This document shows, one piece after another, positions 18,414 through 27,058 of a stretch of 64,000 nucleotides of DNA. The stretch is from the NCBI RefSeq assembly GCF_000159695.1, contig NZ_CM000955.1, positions 1,714,524 through 1,778,523 of the forward strand, in the 5' to 3' direction. The position numbers were made by a program, and so were the translations under genes. The notes beneath the pieces were generated by a model, which worked only from the letters and a program-made list of their open reading frames with translations, did no database searches and had not been told where the DNA came from. Each line of letters starts with the position of its first letter. The stretch's first letter is position 1. This stretch comes from Finegoldia magna ATCC 53516 (GTDB lineage: Bacteria > Bacillota > Clostridia > Tissierellales > Peptoniphilaceae).

Positions 18414-21400
18414 TTAGTCTTCTTTTTTTCTTCCAAGAGATAATCCTAGACCGCTAACTATTGATAATGCACCAGCTGCAAGTTTCAATAATTCGTAATC
18501 AGCACCTGCTTTTGGTAATTTCTTACTTTGTCTTACTGGTTTGCTTGGTTGGTCTGATTTACTTGGTTGGTCTGATTTACTTGGTTGTTCTGGTTTACTT
18601 GGTTGTTCTGGTTTACTTGGTTGTTCTGGTTTGCTTGGTTGTTCAGGAGTAGCTGGTTGTTCTGGAGTAGCTGGTTGTTCTGGAGTACCTGGTTGTTCTG
18701 GTTGATCAGGAACAACTGGAGTTGTTGGTTCTTCTGGTTCAACTGGTGTTGGTGGTGTTGATGGTTCAACTGGTGTTGATGGTTCAGATGGTTCAACTGG
18801 TGTTGGTGGTGTACTTGGTGTTTCTGTCTTTTCGTAAACATAAGTTATTTCTTGTGTCTTACCTGGTACGAAATTACCTGTTGTTTCTTTTCCATCCTTA
18901 TCATAACTTGGATTTTCTTTTGGATCTTGAGTCTTCACAAATTTGAAACCGTCTTTTTCCTTCTTACCAGTTGTATAAGTCTTATCTTTTGTTCCACTAT
19001 TAACTTTACCATCCACTACTTCACGTTTGATTACTTTTCCATCTTTATCTTTTGTGATGTAGATGTGGTGTTCTTGGAACTTACCAGTTTCTTCTGTTGG
19101 TGTTGGTGGTGTACTTGGTGTTTCTGTCTTTTCGTAAACATAAGTTATTTCTTGTGTCTTACCTGGTACGAAATTACCTGTTGTTTCTTTTCCATCCTTA
19201 TCATAACTTGGATTTTCTTTTGGATCTTGAGTCTTCACAAATTTGAAACCGTCTTTTTCCTTCTTACCAGTTGTATAAGTCTTATCTTTTGTACCGCTAT
19301 CAACTTTGCCATTTACTACTTCACGTTTGATTACTTTTCCATCTTTATCTTTTGTGATGTAGATGTGGTGTTCTTGGAACTTACCAGTTTCTTCTGTTGG
19401 TGTTGGTGGTGTACTTGGTGTTTCTGTCTTTTCGTAAACATAAGTTATTTCTTGTGTCTTGCCTGGTACAAAATTACCTGTTGTTTCTTTTCCATCCTTA
19501 TCATAACTTGGATTTTCTTTTGGATCTTGAGTCTTCACAAATTTGAAACCGTCTTTTTCCTTTTTACCAGTTGTATAAGTCTTATCTTTTGTACCACTAT
19601 CAACTTTACCATCCACTACTTCACGTTTGATTACTTTTCCATCTTTATCTTTTGTGATGTAGATGTGGTGTTCTTGGAATTTACCAGTATTTTCAGTTGG
19701 AGTTGGTTGTTTTTCTTCTTTTTGATAAATATAAGTTACTTCTTGTTTTGTATCAGCAATGTAGGCTGCTTCTTTTAGACTTCCGTCTTCGTTGAATTGT
19801 CCACCGTTTTTAGATTCTACTTTTACTAGTTTGTAACCGTCTTTATCAATTTTAGAAGTCTTGTAGTTTTCTTTTTCAGTTCCTTCTTTTACTTCTTTAT
19901 CATCTCTTGAATCTTCTACAATTGTTCCGTCTAGTTTCTTTGTTTGGTAAATGTGATGTTCTTGGAAGGAGCCTTTCTTTTCTACTGGTCTTTTTTGGTA
20001 AACATATTTAACGTGTAGAGTTTTTCCTGCTACAAAATTTGCAGATGTTTCTTTTCCTTCTGTACTAAAGCTAGCTCCATCTGGAGATGTAACTTTTACA
20101 AGTGTATATCCCTCTCTTGGTATTTGTTTGGTTGTATAATATTTTGAAGGAACATCTTGTTGCTTGCTTCCGTATACATAATCATCTGTTGTTATAGTTC
20201 CATCAGAATTTATAGTTTGATAAATATGGATATCTTCGAAACGTCCAAACTCTTTATTACCTTCACCATATGCTTTTGAACTTGTTGTATAGATTATATT
20301 ATCCCAGAAGAAATAATCTTCTTTTGATGTAACTCTTTTGCCAGCTCCATCATATGGAGTGTTATCAAAGATTACACGAGTCGCTGCATCTTTAGTAGCA
20401 TCACTCTTAAACTTACCTTTATATTTAATAACAATTGTTGCATTTTTATCAACTGGTCCTCTTTTGGCCTTACTTAGCATAACATCTTGGTTGTTGTTAA
20501 TATCTACAATAATTGTGCCATCAACAATTTGTTTAGTATAAACCGTTTTGTTTGTGTCAGGTTCAATCTCTGGTAGTTTGATAAGATTTTCTTTTGTTTC
20601 TTCGTTCCATGCAAAACTCATTGGTAGCTTAGATAAGTCTTTTACTACGTATACTTCAACACTATCTAAAACATCTTGGTCAAAAACAACTCCGTCATTT
20701 ACAACCCCATTTTCACCAGGAAGGTTTTTTATTTGGACAAGTGTGCCCTTTTGTTCTTTATTAAATGGGTTCATGTAAATAATATGGTCATATGTTTCAT
20801 CTCCTAGACTGACATGAGTTATATCAGAGTAACCATTAGATACAAATTTTTTATTCTTTTGTCCAACATCTGACATATTATAATCTACAGTATAGGTTTT
20901 TTCTTGTGTTTTATTGCCTACAGATACGGAAACTTTTTGATCGCTTACTGGTTCTGTTACCTTCTCTTTGTCTATGAATAATGGAAATTCTGATACTATT
21001 TTAACATTACCATAGTTTTTAACAAGGTCTGTTAGGGTATATCTCATCAAGCTGTTTTCTTTATCGTAATATGCCTTTCCAACAACTTCTGAACCAATCT
21101 TGGCATCTAATGCTTCAGGATTAAAATCAGATACGATACCATTTGGATTTACATTTGGTGATAATTTGATGTCAATTGTGTCACCAGCGACTGCTGTGTC
21201 AGGAACGCGGAAATCTACGTGAGCCATAGCTTGGGTATCATATAGTTGATCATTGAAGGTCTTTCCTTTAATATCAGGATCTTCAGCTATTGGCTTGATC
21301 ATAGTTGCATCTTCATTGTCCAAACCTTTAATAGAAATATTGACATCTGTTACTTCGTTACTGATATCTTTAGGTTCTCTCTTTTCATCAGCAGATGCTG

Positions 21401-22022
21401 CCACCGCTTCTCGTTTAGTTTCTTCTGAAATTCCAAGTGCATTTGTTTCTTCTGCTGCAGGTGTATTTTCTGCTGCAGGTTTTTTTTCTGCTAATTTCTT
21501 ATTTAGGAAATCTTCTGCATCAAAGTTAGCATCAGCTAATTTTTGGTTAGCTATTTCTTTTTCGATTCCTGCTATTTCGGCATCAGTAAAACCAGCTTCT
21601 TTTAGAGCTTGTTTTTGTGCTTCTGTTAGTGTGAAAGCTTCTTTACCTTCTACAACAGCTTCTTTCTTTTCTTCTGAAGCTTCTTCTTTTTGTGAAGTTG
21701 CTTCAGTTTCATCTGTTGCAGTGTTTTCTTTTGTAGTAGCTTCTTCAGTTGCTTTTGCTTTAGTGTTTTTTGCTGCGGTAGTAACTACTTCTTTAGCTTG
21801 TTCTTTTTTAGCTTGTTCTTTGTCTTCTTTGTTTTCTTTAATTACATTTTCTGTTGTTACAGCATCAGATTGTGCTGTTGCCGTTGCATCAACATTGCTA
21901 GTATTTGTAGTATTAGCGATTGAATTATCTGCTGATACTTGGTTTGCTAACATCATTGGGCTGGCTAATACCCCGAAAGCCAACAAAATCTTAGCTATGT
22001 TGTTCTTGTTCTTTTTGTCCAT
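18414..22022 (-). CDS. LPxTG-type surface adhesin with MSCRAMM-like domain and five MucBP-like repeats
   Basis: The 1202-residue protein is counted from the ATG at 22022 (MDKKNKNNIAKILL), which has GGAGG; the longer frame has no ribosome site. Order of parts: signal peptide to about residue 32 (VSADN); an Ala/Glu/Lys/Thr-rich low-complexity stalk to about 200; an adhesive region of about 370 residues resembling the paired Ig-like N2-N3 domains of MSCRAMMs (AGDTIDIKLSPNVNPNGI, later YTVDYNMSDVG); five MucBP-like units of 85-100 residues, each starting with F(Q/E)(E/D)xHIYxTxxxDG; a Pro-rich wall-spanning segment (PEQPSKPEQPSK); and the sorting signal LPKAG, a hydrophobic helix and RKKED. A sortase would anchor it to peptidoglycan. 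The ligand is unknown. Confidence 0.92.
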   Translation of the reverse strand: MDKKNKNNIAKILLAFGVLASPMMLANQVSADNSIANTTNTSNVDATATAQSDAVTTENVIKENKEDKEQAKKEQAKEVVTTAAKNTKAKATEEATTKENTATDETEATSQKEEASEEKKEAVVEGKEAFTLTEAQKQALKEAGFTDAEIAGIEKEIANQKLADANFDAEDFLNKKLAEKKPAAENTPAAEETNALGISEETKREAVAASADEKREPKDISNEVTDVNISIKGLDNEDATMIKPIAEDPDIKGKTFNDQLYDTQAMAHVDFRVPDTAVAGDTIDIKLSPNVNPNGIVSDFNPEALDAKIGSEVVGKAYYDKENSLMRYTLTDLVKNYGNVKIVSEFPLFIDKEKVTEPVSDQKVSVSVGNKTQEKTYTVDYNMSDVGQKNKKFVSNGYSDITHVSLGDETYDHIIYMNPFNKEQKGTLVQIKNLPGENGVVNDGVVFDQDVLDSVEVYVVKDLSKLPMSFAWNEETKENLIKLPEIEPDTNKTVYTKQIVDGTIIVDINNNQDVMLSKAKRGPVDKNATIVIKYKGKFKSDATKDAATRVIFDNTPYDGAGKRVTSKEDYFFWDNIIYTTSSKAYGEGNKEFGRFEDIHIYQTINSDGTITTDDYVYGSKQQDVPSKYYTTKQIPREGYTLVKVTSPDGASFSTEGKETSANFVAGKTLHVKYVYQKRPVEKKGSFQEHHIYQTKKLDGTIVEDSRDDKEVKEGTEKENYKTSKIDKDGYKLVKVESKNGGQFNEDGSLKEAAYIADTKQEVTYIYQKEEKQPTPTENTGKFQEHHIYITKDKDGKVIKREVVDGKVDSGTKDKTYTTGKKEKDGFKFVKTQDPKENPSYDKDGKETTGNFVPGKTQEITYVYEKTETPSTPPTPTEETGKFQEHHIYITKDKDGKVIKREVVNGKVDSGTKDKTYTTGKKEKDGFKFVKTQDPKENPSYDKDGKETTGNFVPGKTQEITYVYEKTETPSTPPTPTEETGKFQEHHIYITKDKDGKVIKREVVDGKVNSGTKDKTYTTGKKEKDGFKFVKTQDPKENPSYDKDGKETTGNFVPGKTQEITYVYEKTETPSTPPTPVEPSEPSTPVEPSTPPTPVEPEEPTTPVVPDQPEQPGTPEQPATPEQPATPEQPSKPEQPSKPEQPSKPEQPSKSDQPSKSDQPSKPVRQSKKLPKAGADYELLKLAAGALSIVSGLGLSLGRKKED
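18801..19700 (-). repeat. Three nearly identical 300-bp tandem repeats inside the adhesin gene
   Basis: Units at 18801-19100, 19101-19400 and 19401-19700 align base for base with only scattered differences, for example gttccactattaac against gtaccgctatcaac. Each encodes one 100-residue MucBP-like unit plus its TETPSTPPTPTEE linker. Two more diverged units lie upstream in the protein (about 19710-20260). The exact period and high identity indicate recent duplication or gene conversion, so copy number is expected to vary between strains. Confidence 0.95.
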
Positions 22023-22357
22023 TAAATCCTCCTTGAATGGTACGTTATCCATCAACATATTTTGATTAAATGATTGTCATAAATAAATATTTTTCTCTTT
22101 TTTTAATACCGTACAGCTTTAAATTATTATTTATTATTAATCATTCTTATCATTTCTTTAATTATATACCCTACTGCGAAAAAAAATAAACATATTTTTT
22201 TAAATATCGTGCCAAATGTTTAGATTTTGAAATATATTTTATTAGTATGATATATTTGGTTTAATAATTAACTTTTATCATTATATAATTAATTTTTTAG
22301 CTTTATGAATTATCATTCTTTTATTTGTATTAAATTATTTACATACAAATTAAAAAT
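22023..22357. other. AT-rich gene-free upstream region of the adhesin gene
   Basis: About 335 bp with no convincing open reading frame. It must hold the adhesin promoter, but no near-consensus -35/-10 pair stands out. The ribosome site is GGAGG at 22026-22030. No tRNA or known riboswitch fold was recognised. Confidence 0.6.
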
Positions 22358-22380
22358 GCCCACTTGAAAAACAAGTGAGC
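22358..22380 (-). terminator. Terminator of the two-component operon
   Basis: The minus strand has GCTCACTTG-TTTTT-CAAGTGGGC (nine pairs, one G-T) followed by ATTTTTAA, 14 bp after the stop of the 188-residue protein gene. Confidence 0.85.
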
Positions 22381-22393
22381 AATGTATAAATAT

Positions 22394-22960
22394 TTAATTC
22401 AAATCTTCATTTATCTCGTCTATTATTTCTTGTGGTGTTTTGTCTTCAAAAAATGATGGATCCATGTGTGTCAGGAAGTGCCATTCGTCTTTTTCGTTTT
22501 TTCTGTAGACTATTGCTTCTCCATCTTCTGATCCAAAGTAAGCCCTGTCTACGTCATATCCTTTTTCTTGCAAGTACTTTTTTACTTCGTTGTAGGATTT
22601 TTCTCTTGCTTCAATATATGTTTTAACATCTTTGTTAGCTATTACAAAAGCGTCTACTCTCGTAGAACTATCTACTATTCCATTTCCTTTTTCTGAAAGA
22701 TTCGGAATTTCTTTCCAAAATATTTCCGCTTTTCCTTGTTCTGTAAACATGAATTTGGTCATTGGAATTATATTTCCATTGTATTCCAGTTCAACGTAGT
22801 CACCTAATTTTTCAGGAATGATATATTCATATACAAATCCATCTTCTTCGGTAATTTCGTAGCAGTTTGTTTTCTTGATGAATTCTCTTCCTTCTTCAAT
22901 TGTGTTAAATAGCGCTAATTCTGTTGCTTGTCCATTTTGATTCAATTCTAAAATATACAT
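22394..22960 (-). CDS. Conserved-looking hypothetical protein, 188 aa
   Basis: I do not recognise this protein. It has 188 residues, is acidic and soluble, and has no signal peptide or membrane helix. The N-terminal 60 residues alternate beta-like segments (MYILELNQNGQATELALF; FVYEYIIPEKLGDYVELEY). The C-terminal part is helical and ends in DKTPQEIIDEINEDLN. The ATG has AAGGAG and lies 11 bp after the histidine kinase stop, and a terminator follows. It is therefore the third gene of the response regulator-kinase operon and may work with that signalling system, but nothing in the sequence shows how. Confidence 0.8.
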   Translation of the reverse strand: MYILELNQNGQATELALFNTIEEGREFIKKTNCYEITEEDGFVYEYIIPEKLGDYVELEYNGNIIPMTKFMFTEQGKAEIFWKEIPNLSEKGNGIVDSSTRVDAFVIANKDVKTYIEAREKSYNEVKKYLQEKGYDVDRAYFGSEDGEAIVYRKNEKDEWHFLTHMDPSFFEDKTPQEIIDEINEDLN

Positions 22961-22971
22961 TTTGTTCTCCT

Positions 22972-24285
22972 TTATAACTTGATTTTGAATGTTACTTTTT
23001 CTTCTTGTGTTTCAATAATTGCATCAATTTTGTAATTGTTAAGCAAGTTTCCAACAATATACAATCCAAGTCCATTGCTGTTCTCTTTGTTCAAATCACA
23101 ATTCACATCAAATACTTTTGTGGTATCTAATTCACTTGCCTTTTTGCAAGTGTTAATCACTTCAAACCATTCACCATCTGATTTTATGGTTATTAGACCA
23201 TATTCATCTGTGTATTTTACGGCATTTCCAATTACATTGGAAAGTATGATTTTAAGAGCTGATTTGCCAATAAAAATCTTCTCATTTTTAATCTGATTGT
23301 CGATTGTGATATGTTTTTGAGTTGCAATTACTTCCTGCTTATTAATTATATCATTTAATATCGGTAAAATCGTTACATTTTCTTCGTCATTTTTTAAATT
23401 TTCAATGGAAGACAATGTAAGTATTTGTGAAATGCTATGTGACAATCCATCAATTATTTTGAGTGATTCGTCGATATACAAATCTCTGTTTTTGTATTTT
23501 CCGATATTATATTTCATATTTTCTAAAATTATTTTGAGACTAGCTACAGGGGTTTTGAGTTCGTGTGATGCTCCTCTGAAAAAGTCGTATTTTAGTTTTT
23601 CAAGTTTGATAATTTCTTCGTTTTTTGATTCCAAATCGTCAATTGAATGTAACAATGTCGTGTACAAATCATTGATTTGTACTTTTAATTGTCCAATCTC
23701 ATTAGTAGAGTCCACTTCAAGTCTTGCTTTTTTATCCATAGTCATCATTTTGTCGGTAACTTGTTTTATTTCGTGTATATTATTGTTGATTAACTTAGCG
23801 TAAATCAACGAAATGATTGCTGAGAAAAACATAGATATTAAAAGCGAAAATGGGAGAAATCTTAGGCTTAGATTTTTGGCATCTTTTTTCATATCAGCCG
23901 TTGATACGAATTGAAGCGATATTTTTTCTCCATTTCTTATAGTAATTTCTCGTTCTTCAATTATAAGTGAATTGTTATCGCTTTTTTTGTCAAAATCAAT
24001 GATTTCTTTGATTTGTAATCCGTTGTCATTGTTTTTATTTTTAACATAAGCTTTAATGTCGTTATTACTTGAATAGAAATCCAGCGACTGAGTAACATAT
24101 CCCAGTTCTTTATTTGTTAGTGTCTTGGATATTTCATTTGCTTTTTTATTTATTTCTTGTTTTCTATCTTCCAAATATGTTTTGGGAAATATTAAAAACA
24201 CCATAAAATGTATGAACAACACAGTGAGCGCTAATGCTGTGAATATTTGCAGGAACATTTTCGGAAATATTTTTAAATTTTTCAT
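22972..24285 (-). CDS. Sensor histidine kinase (HAMP, HisKA, HATPase)
   Basis: A 437-residue membrane kinase. The first membrane helix lies at about residues 11-33, followed by an extracytoplasmic sensor segment of about 105 residues and a second helix near 143-165. A HAMP-type linker follows, then the dimerisation domain with the phospho-accepting histidine in FRGASHELKTPVASLK (near residue 240), then the ATPase domain with the N-box NVIGNAVKYTD and G-box GLGLYIVGNLL. Its start overlaps the response regulator stop by 4 bp. The adjacent ABC transporter with two FtsX-like permeases suggests sensing of an antimicrobial peptide or envelope stress. Confidence 0.95.
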   Translation of the reverse strand: MKNLKIFPKMFLQIFTALALTVLFIHFMVFLIFPKTYLEDRKQEINKKANEISKTLTNKELGYVTQSLDFYSSNNDIKAYVKNKNNDNGLQIKEIIDFDKKSDNNSLIIEEREITIRNGEKISLQFVSTADMKKDAKNLSLRFLPFSLLISMFFSAIISLIYAKLINNNIHEIKQVTDKMMTMDKKARLEVDSTNEIGQLKVQINDLYTTLLHSIDDLESKNEEIIKLEKLKYDFFRGASHELKTPVASLKIILENMKYNIGKYKNRDLYIDESLKIIDGLSHSISQILTLSSIENLKNDEENVTILPILNDIINKQEVIATQKHITIDNQIKNEKIFIGKSALKIILSNVIGNAVKYTDEYGLITIKSDGEWFEVINTCKKASELDTTKVFDVNCDLNKENSNGLGLYIVGNLLNNYKIDAIIETQEEKVTFKIKL

Positions 24286-24938
24286 TTTCTCTCCAATTTA
24301 TAGCCGACGTTTCTTATGGTTACTATGCAATCTAATTCTAGCTTTTTACGTAATTCTTTTATGTAAACATCAATTACTCTATCAAATGGTATTTCGTCAG
24401 TTTCTTTCCACACACTATCGATTATTTGCATCCTAGTAAGTGCTTGACCTTCATTTTCTATCATATATTTGAGTATTTCTAGTTCTTTGGCATTTACATC
24501 AACTTTTTTGCCGTTTATTTTCGCAGTGTAGCTAGTAAAGTTAACTTCGGTATTTTTGTAATTAAATGTTTCATTGTTTCCATAATATTTTTTTATTAAT
24601 GATTCTATTCTAACTTTGAAAACAGGAAGCGAAAACGGCTTTTCAATGTAGCCATCTGCTAGACTTGTGAAAGCGTTGATTTTGTATTCTTCATCGCTAA
24701 ACGCAGTCAACATAATCGCTGGAATATCACTCGTTTCTCTGATTTTTTTGAGAACTTCAAGTCCATTTATGTATGGAAGTTGAATATCTAGTATTGCTAA
24801 GTTGATTTCGTTGTTTTCAAATATGGATATGGCTTGTTTTCCATCTTCTGCTTGATAAGTTTTATATCCAAACTCAGACAAAAATTCACAAATTCCTTCG
24901 CGTATCATTTTGTCATCTTCTACTACAAGTAAGTTCAT
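24282..24938 (-). CDS. OmpR/PhoB-family response regulator
   Basis: A 218-residue two-domain regulator. The receiver domain (1-115) has acidic EDD near residue 7, the phospho-acceptor D in LAILDIQLPYING, the conserved T in AIMLTAFSD, and K in YIEKPFS. The winged-helix DNA-binding domain (about 125-215) has VNAKELEILKYMIEN, FDRVIDVYIKELRKKL and TIRNVGYKLE. The ATG has GAGAGG, and a TATAAT lies about 25 bp upstream. It is the first gene of the regulator-kinase-hypothetical operon and probably acts on the ABC transporter operon upstream. Confidence 0.95.
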   Translation of the reverse strand: MNLLVVEDDKMIREGICEFLSEFGYKTYQAEDGKQAISIFENNEINLAILDIQLPYINGLEVLKKIRETSDIPAIMLTAFSDEEYKINAFTSLADGYIEKPFSLPVFKVRIESLIKKYYGNNETFNYKNTEVNFTSYTAKINGKKVDVNAKELEILKYMIENEGQALTRMQIIDSVWKETDEIPFDRVIDVYIKELRKKLELDCIVTIRNVGYKLERK

Positions 24939-24989
24939 AATTTATTCCTCTCTTTTATTTTATTATACAATATTTGTTTTAATTACAAA

Positions 24990-25015
24990 ATTATCGGAGC
25001 ATGTGCCCCGATAAT
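24990..25015 (-). terminator. Terminator of the FtsX-type ABC transporter operon
   Basis: The minus strand has ATTATCGG, GC-ACAT-GC in the centre, and CCGATAAT followed by TTTTG. It lies directly after the permease stop at 25017. Confidence 0.85.
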
Positions 25016-25016
25016 T

Positions 25017-26393
25017 CTATTTTGTATCTATTAATAAATCTTTTGGATTCTTTCTAAGAATATTCGTTGATGAAATAATCAATGAAACAAGCAACACAAT
25101 TGTCATAAATATTACTACATATACCAAGGCCTTTGATGAGATGTTAATGTCTAAACTTGTCAATGTCTTATTGAATCCATCTACTTCTGCTCCACTTCCA
25201 AGTCCAGTTGAAGCTGATTGCTTGGCGATTTTGTCTGCGATATTCCCTGTTACTTTTTGTAGTATGTTGTTGCCGATTTTATCTCCAGCAAATCTAGCCA
25301 AGAAGAATGAACCAATGTAAGCCGGAATAGCAACTAATAATAATTCTGTGACAAATTGTCCGAATATTTTCGCTTTCGACATGCCTATCGACAACAATAC
25401 TGCAATCTCTTTCTTCCTTGCGTTCATCCATAAGAACAATAATAAAGCTACTACCAATCCTGCAAATGCAAGTGATCCTACAAATAATTTATCGGCTATT
25501 GCATATATTCCACTGATTGATTCTTGTAATGCTGGATAATTTGATGAGCTTTTTATTAAATTATATTCTTGCCAATTAATATCAAGTTTGCCTAGGTTTT
25601 TCATTACATCTTCAAGTTTTTTGTTCCCTTTAACAAAGAATGTAGCATCTTGATAAACTGCTGTATCTTCAGTGTTGCCGTATACTTTAGCTGCTGTATT
25701 TAAATCGGTAATTAATGTGTTTTCATACAATTCTTGTGCGGCGCTCACACCACCGTTATTGTGTCCATCAAATAAACCTTTAATCGTAACTTCTACTGTT
25801 TCATTGGCTTGTTTTTCATTATCTGCGTCAAACAAATTGGATTTTAATTTTAATTTGTCGCCTATTTTCAAATTGTTTTTGGCTGCCAAATCTTTGTGCA
25901 TCAGAATCTTATTCTTATCATCATTTTTCAAATGTTCACCTTGGACCAGTTTGTATGCTCCAGATACAAATTTTGTTTCCTTAGACGATTCATTAACGCC
26001 AGTCAACATTACAGTGCTTTTGAAATTTTTCGCACGTTCTGGTGATTGATTAGCCAATGTTTCTTGTGTTTCAATTATATTCAATCCATCCAAATCAGCC
26101 ACGCTGTTTATTCTTTTTACATAACTTTCAATATCAGGTGACTCTGTAATTTTTTTGATGTCTTGTCCTTTGACATTTCCACCACCTCTTGGTGTTCCTG
26201 AATTGACTTGTCTGTTGATTTCCATTGAAAAACTATTGGTAATATTGCCAAATGTTTTTTCAGATGCTTTGTCAGTGGCATCTTTTATTGATAAACTTAT
26301 CAAACTTAAAGCTGACATCAACATTATTACCACTAGGATTATTATCGATTTGAGGCTTTTTCGTGTTACATAAGCAAATGCGTTTTTTATCAT
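25017..26393 (-). CDS. ABC transporter permease, FtsX/MacB type (second permease)
   Basis: A permease of about 458 residues with one N-terminal helix (KSIIILVVIMLMSALSLISL), a large extracytoplasmic MacB-like domain (about 40-300), and three C-terminal helices with the FtsX signature region (RKKEIAVLLSIGMSKAKIFG). The ATG at 26393 with GGGAGG is preferred over the longer frame. It is the third gene after permease 1 and the ATPase and shares the same fold and motifs with permease 1, so the complex is probably a heterodimer. Related systems remove or sense peptide antibiotics; the substrate here is unknown. Confidence 0.9.
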   Translation of the reverse strand: MIKNAFAYVTRKSLKSIIILVVIMLMSALSLISLSIKDATDKASEKTFGNITNSFSMEINRQVNSGTPRGGGNVKGQDIKKITESPDIESYVKRINSVADLDGLNIIETQETLANQSPERAKNFKSTVMLTGVNESSKETKFVSGAYKLVQGEHLKNDDKNKILMHKDLAAKNNLKIGDKLKLKSNLFDADNEKQANETVEVTIKGLFDGHNNGGVSAAQELYENTLITDLNTAAKVYGNTEDTAVYQDATFFVKGNKKLEDVMKNLGKLDINWQEYNLIKSSSNYPALQESISGIYAIADKLFVGSLAFAGLVVALLLFLWMNARKKEIAVLLSIGMSKAKIFGQFVTELLLVAIPAYIGSFFLARFAGDKIGNNILQKVTGNIADKIAKQSASTGLGSGAEVDGFNKTLTSLDINISSKALVYVVIFMTIVLLVSLIISSTNILRKNPKDLLIDTK

Positions 26394-26403
26394 AATTTCC
26401 TCC

Positions 26404-27048
26404 CTAAATATTGTCAACTACTTCTTGTAGTTTTCTATCTTTCAATTCAAGAACAATATCTGCTGCTTTTGCCACTTCTTTACTATGAGTAACAACTATT
26501 ACGCATTTGTTTCTTTCCATTGCTAGTTTTTTCAATATATCGATAATTTCACCAGCGGTTACATCATCCAAGTTTCCTGTAGGCTCATCTGCCAATATTA
26601 TCGGAGCTTCTGAAACCAAAGCCCTTGCAATTGCAACTCTTTGTTGTTGTCCACCAGATAGTTTCATAACATTTCTTCTTGTTTGACTTTTATCCAATCC
26701 CAGTTCCAATAATATATCTTCTGATGCATTTTTGTTTACTAATCTTATATTTTCAAGTGGTGTCAAATAATCTATTAAGTTATAGTTTTGAAAAACTAAT
26801 GATATGTTGTTTTTTCTGTGATAACTGTGTCCTTTTTCTTCGATGTTATTATTCTTGAATAAGATTTGACCTGAATCAGGTGAATCTAATCCTGCTAACA
26901 ACGATAAAAGTGTTGATTTACCAGTTCCTGACTTTCCAATTATTGCGTAGAATTTTCCTTGTTCAAATCCTCTGTTAACTAATGATAAAACTTCCTCATT
27001 TGAACTTGAATAACTGTATGATACGTTTTTGATTTCTAAAATATTCAT
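26404..27048 (-). CDS. ABC transporter ATPase, MacB/LolD type
   Basis: A 214-residue ATPase. Walker A is GKSGTGKSTLLSLLAGL, the Q-loop lies in LVFQNYNLIDYLTPLENI (typical of the MacB/LolD subfamily), the signature is LSGGQQQRVAIARAL, Walker B is IILADEPTGNLD, and the H-loop is VVTHSKEVAK. It lies 10 bp after permease 1 and just before permease 2, so the operon order is permease-ATPase-permease. The start has GGAG. Confidence 0.94.
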   Translation of the reverse strand: MNILEIKNVSYSYSSSNEEVLSLVNRGFEQGKFYAIIGKSGTGKSTLLSLLAGLDSPDSGQILFKNNNIEEKGHSYHRKNNISLVFQNYNLIDYLTPLENIRLVNKNASEDILLELGLDKSQTRRNVMKLSGGQQQRVAIARALVSEAPIILADEPTGNLDDVTAGEIIDILKKLAMERNKCVIVVTHSKEVAKAADIVLELKDRKLQEVVDNI

Positions 27049-27058
27049 TTTATATCTC

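Noticed and set aside
18538-18680. Short tandem repeats (ttggttgttctggtttac-like) as a separate satellite
   Set aside because: They encode the PEQPSKPEQPSK wall-spanning segment of the adhesin and need no other explanation.
18801-19700. Regular repeats considered as a CRISPR array
   Set aside because: The units are 300 bp, coding and continuous without unique spacers.
18852-19778. 308-codon open frame on the plus strand, rich in Phe, Cys and Trp
   Set aside because: It is antisense to the repeated part of the adhesin gene, repeats with the same 300-bp period and has no ribosome site. Composition of the real gene explains it.
21253-22065. 270-codon plus-strand frame rich in Ser and Ala
   Set aside because: It is antisense to the Ala/Glu/Lys-rich N-terminal stalk of the adhesin and arises from its codon use.
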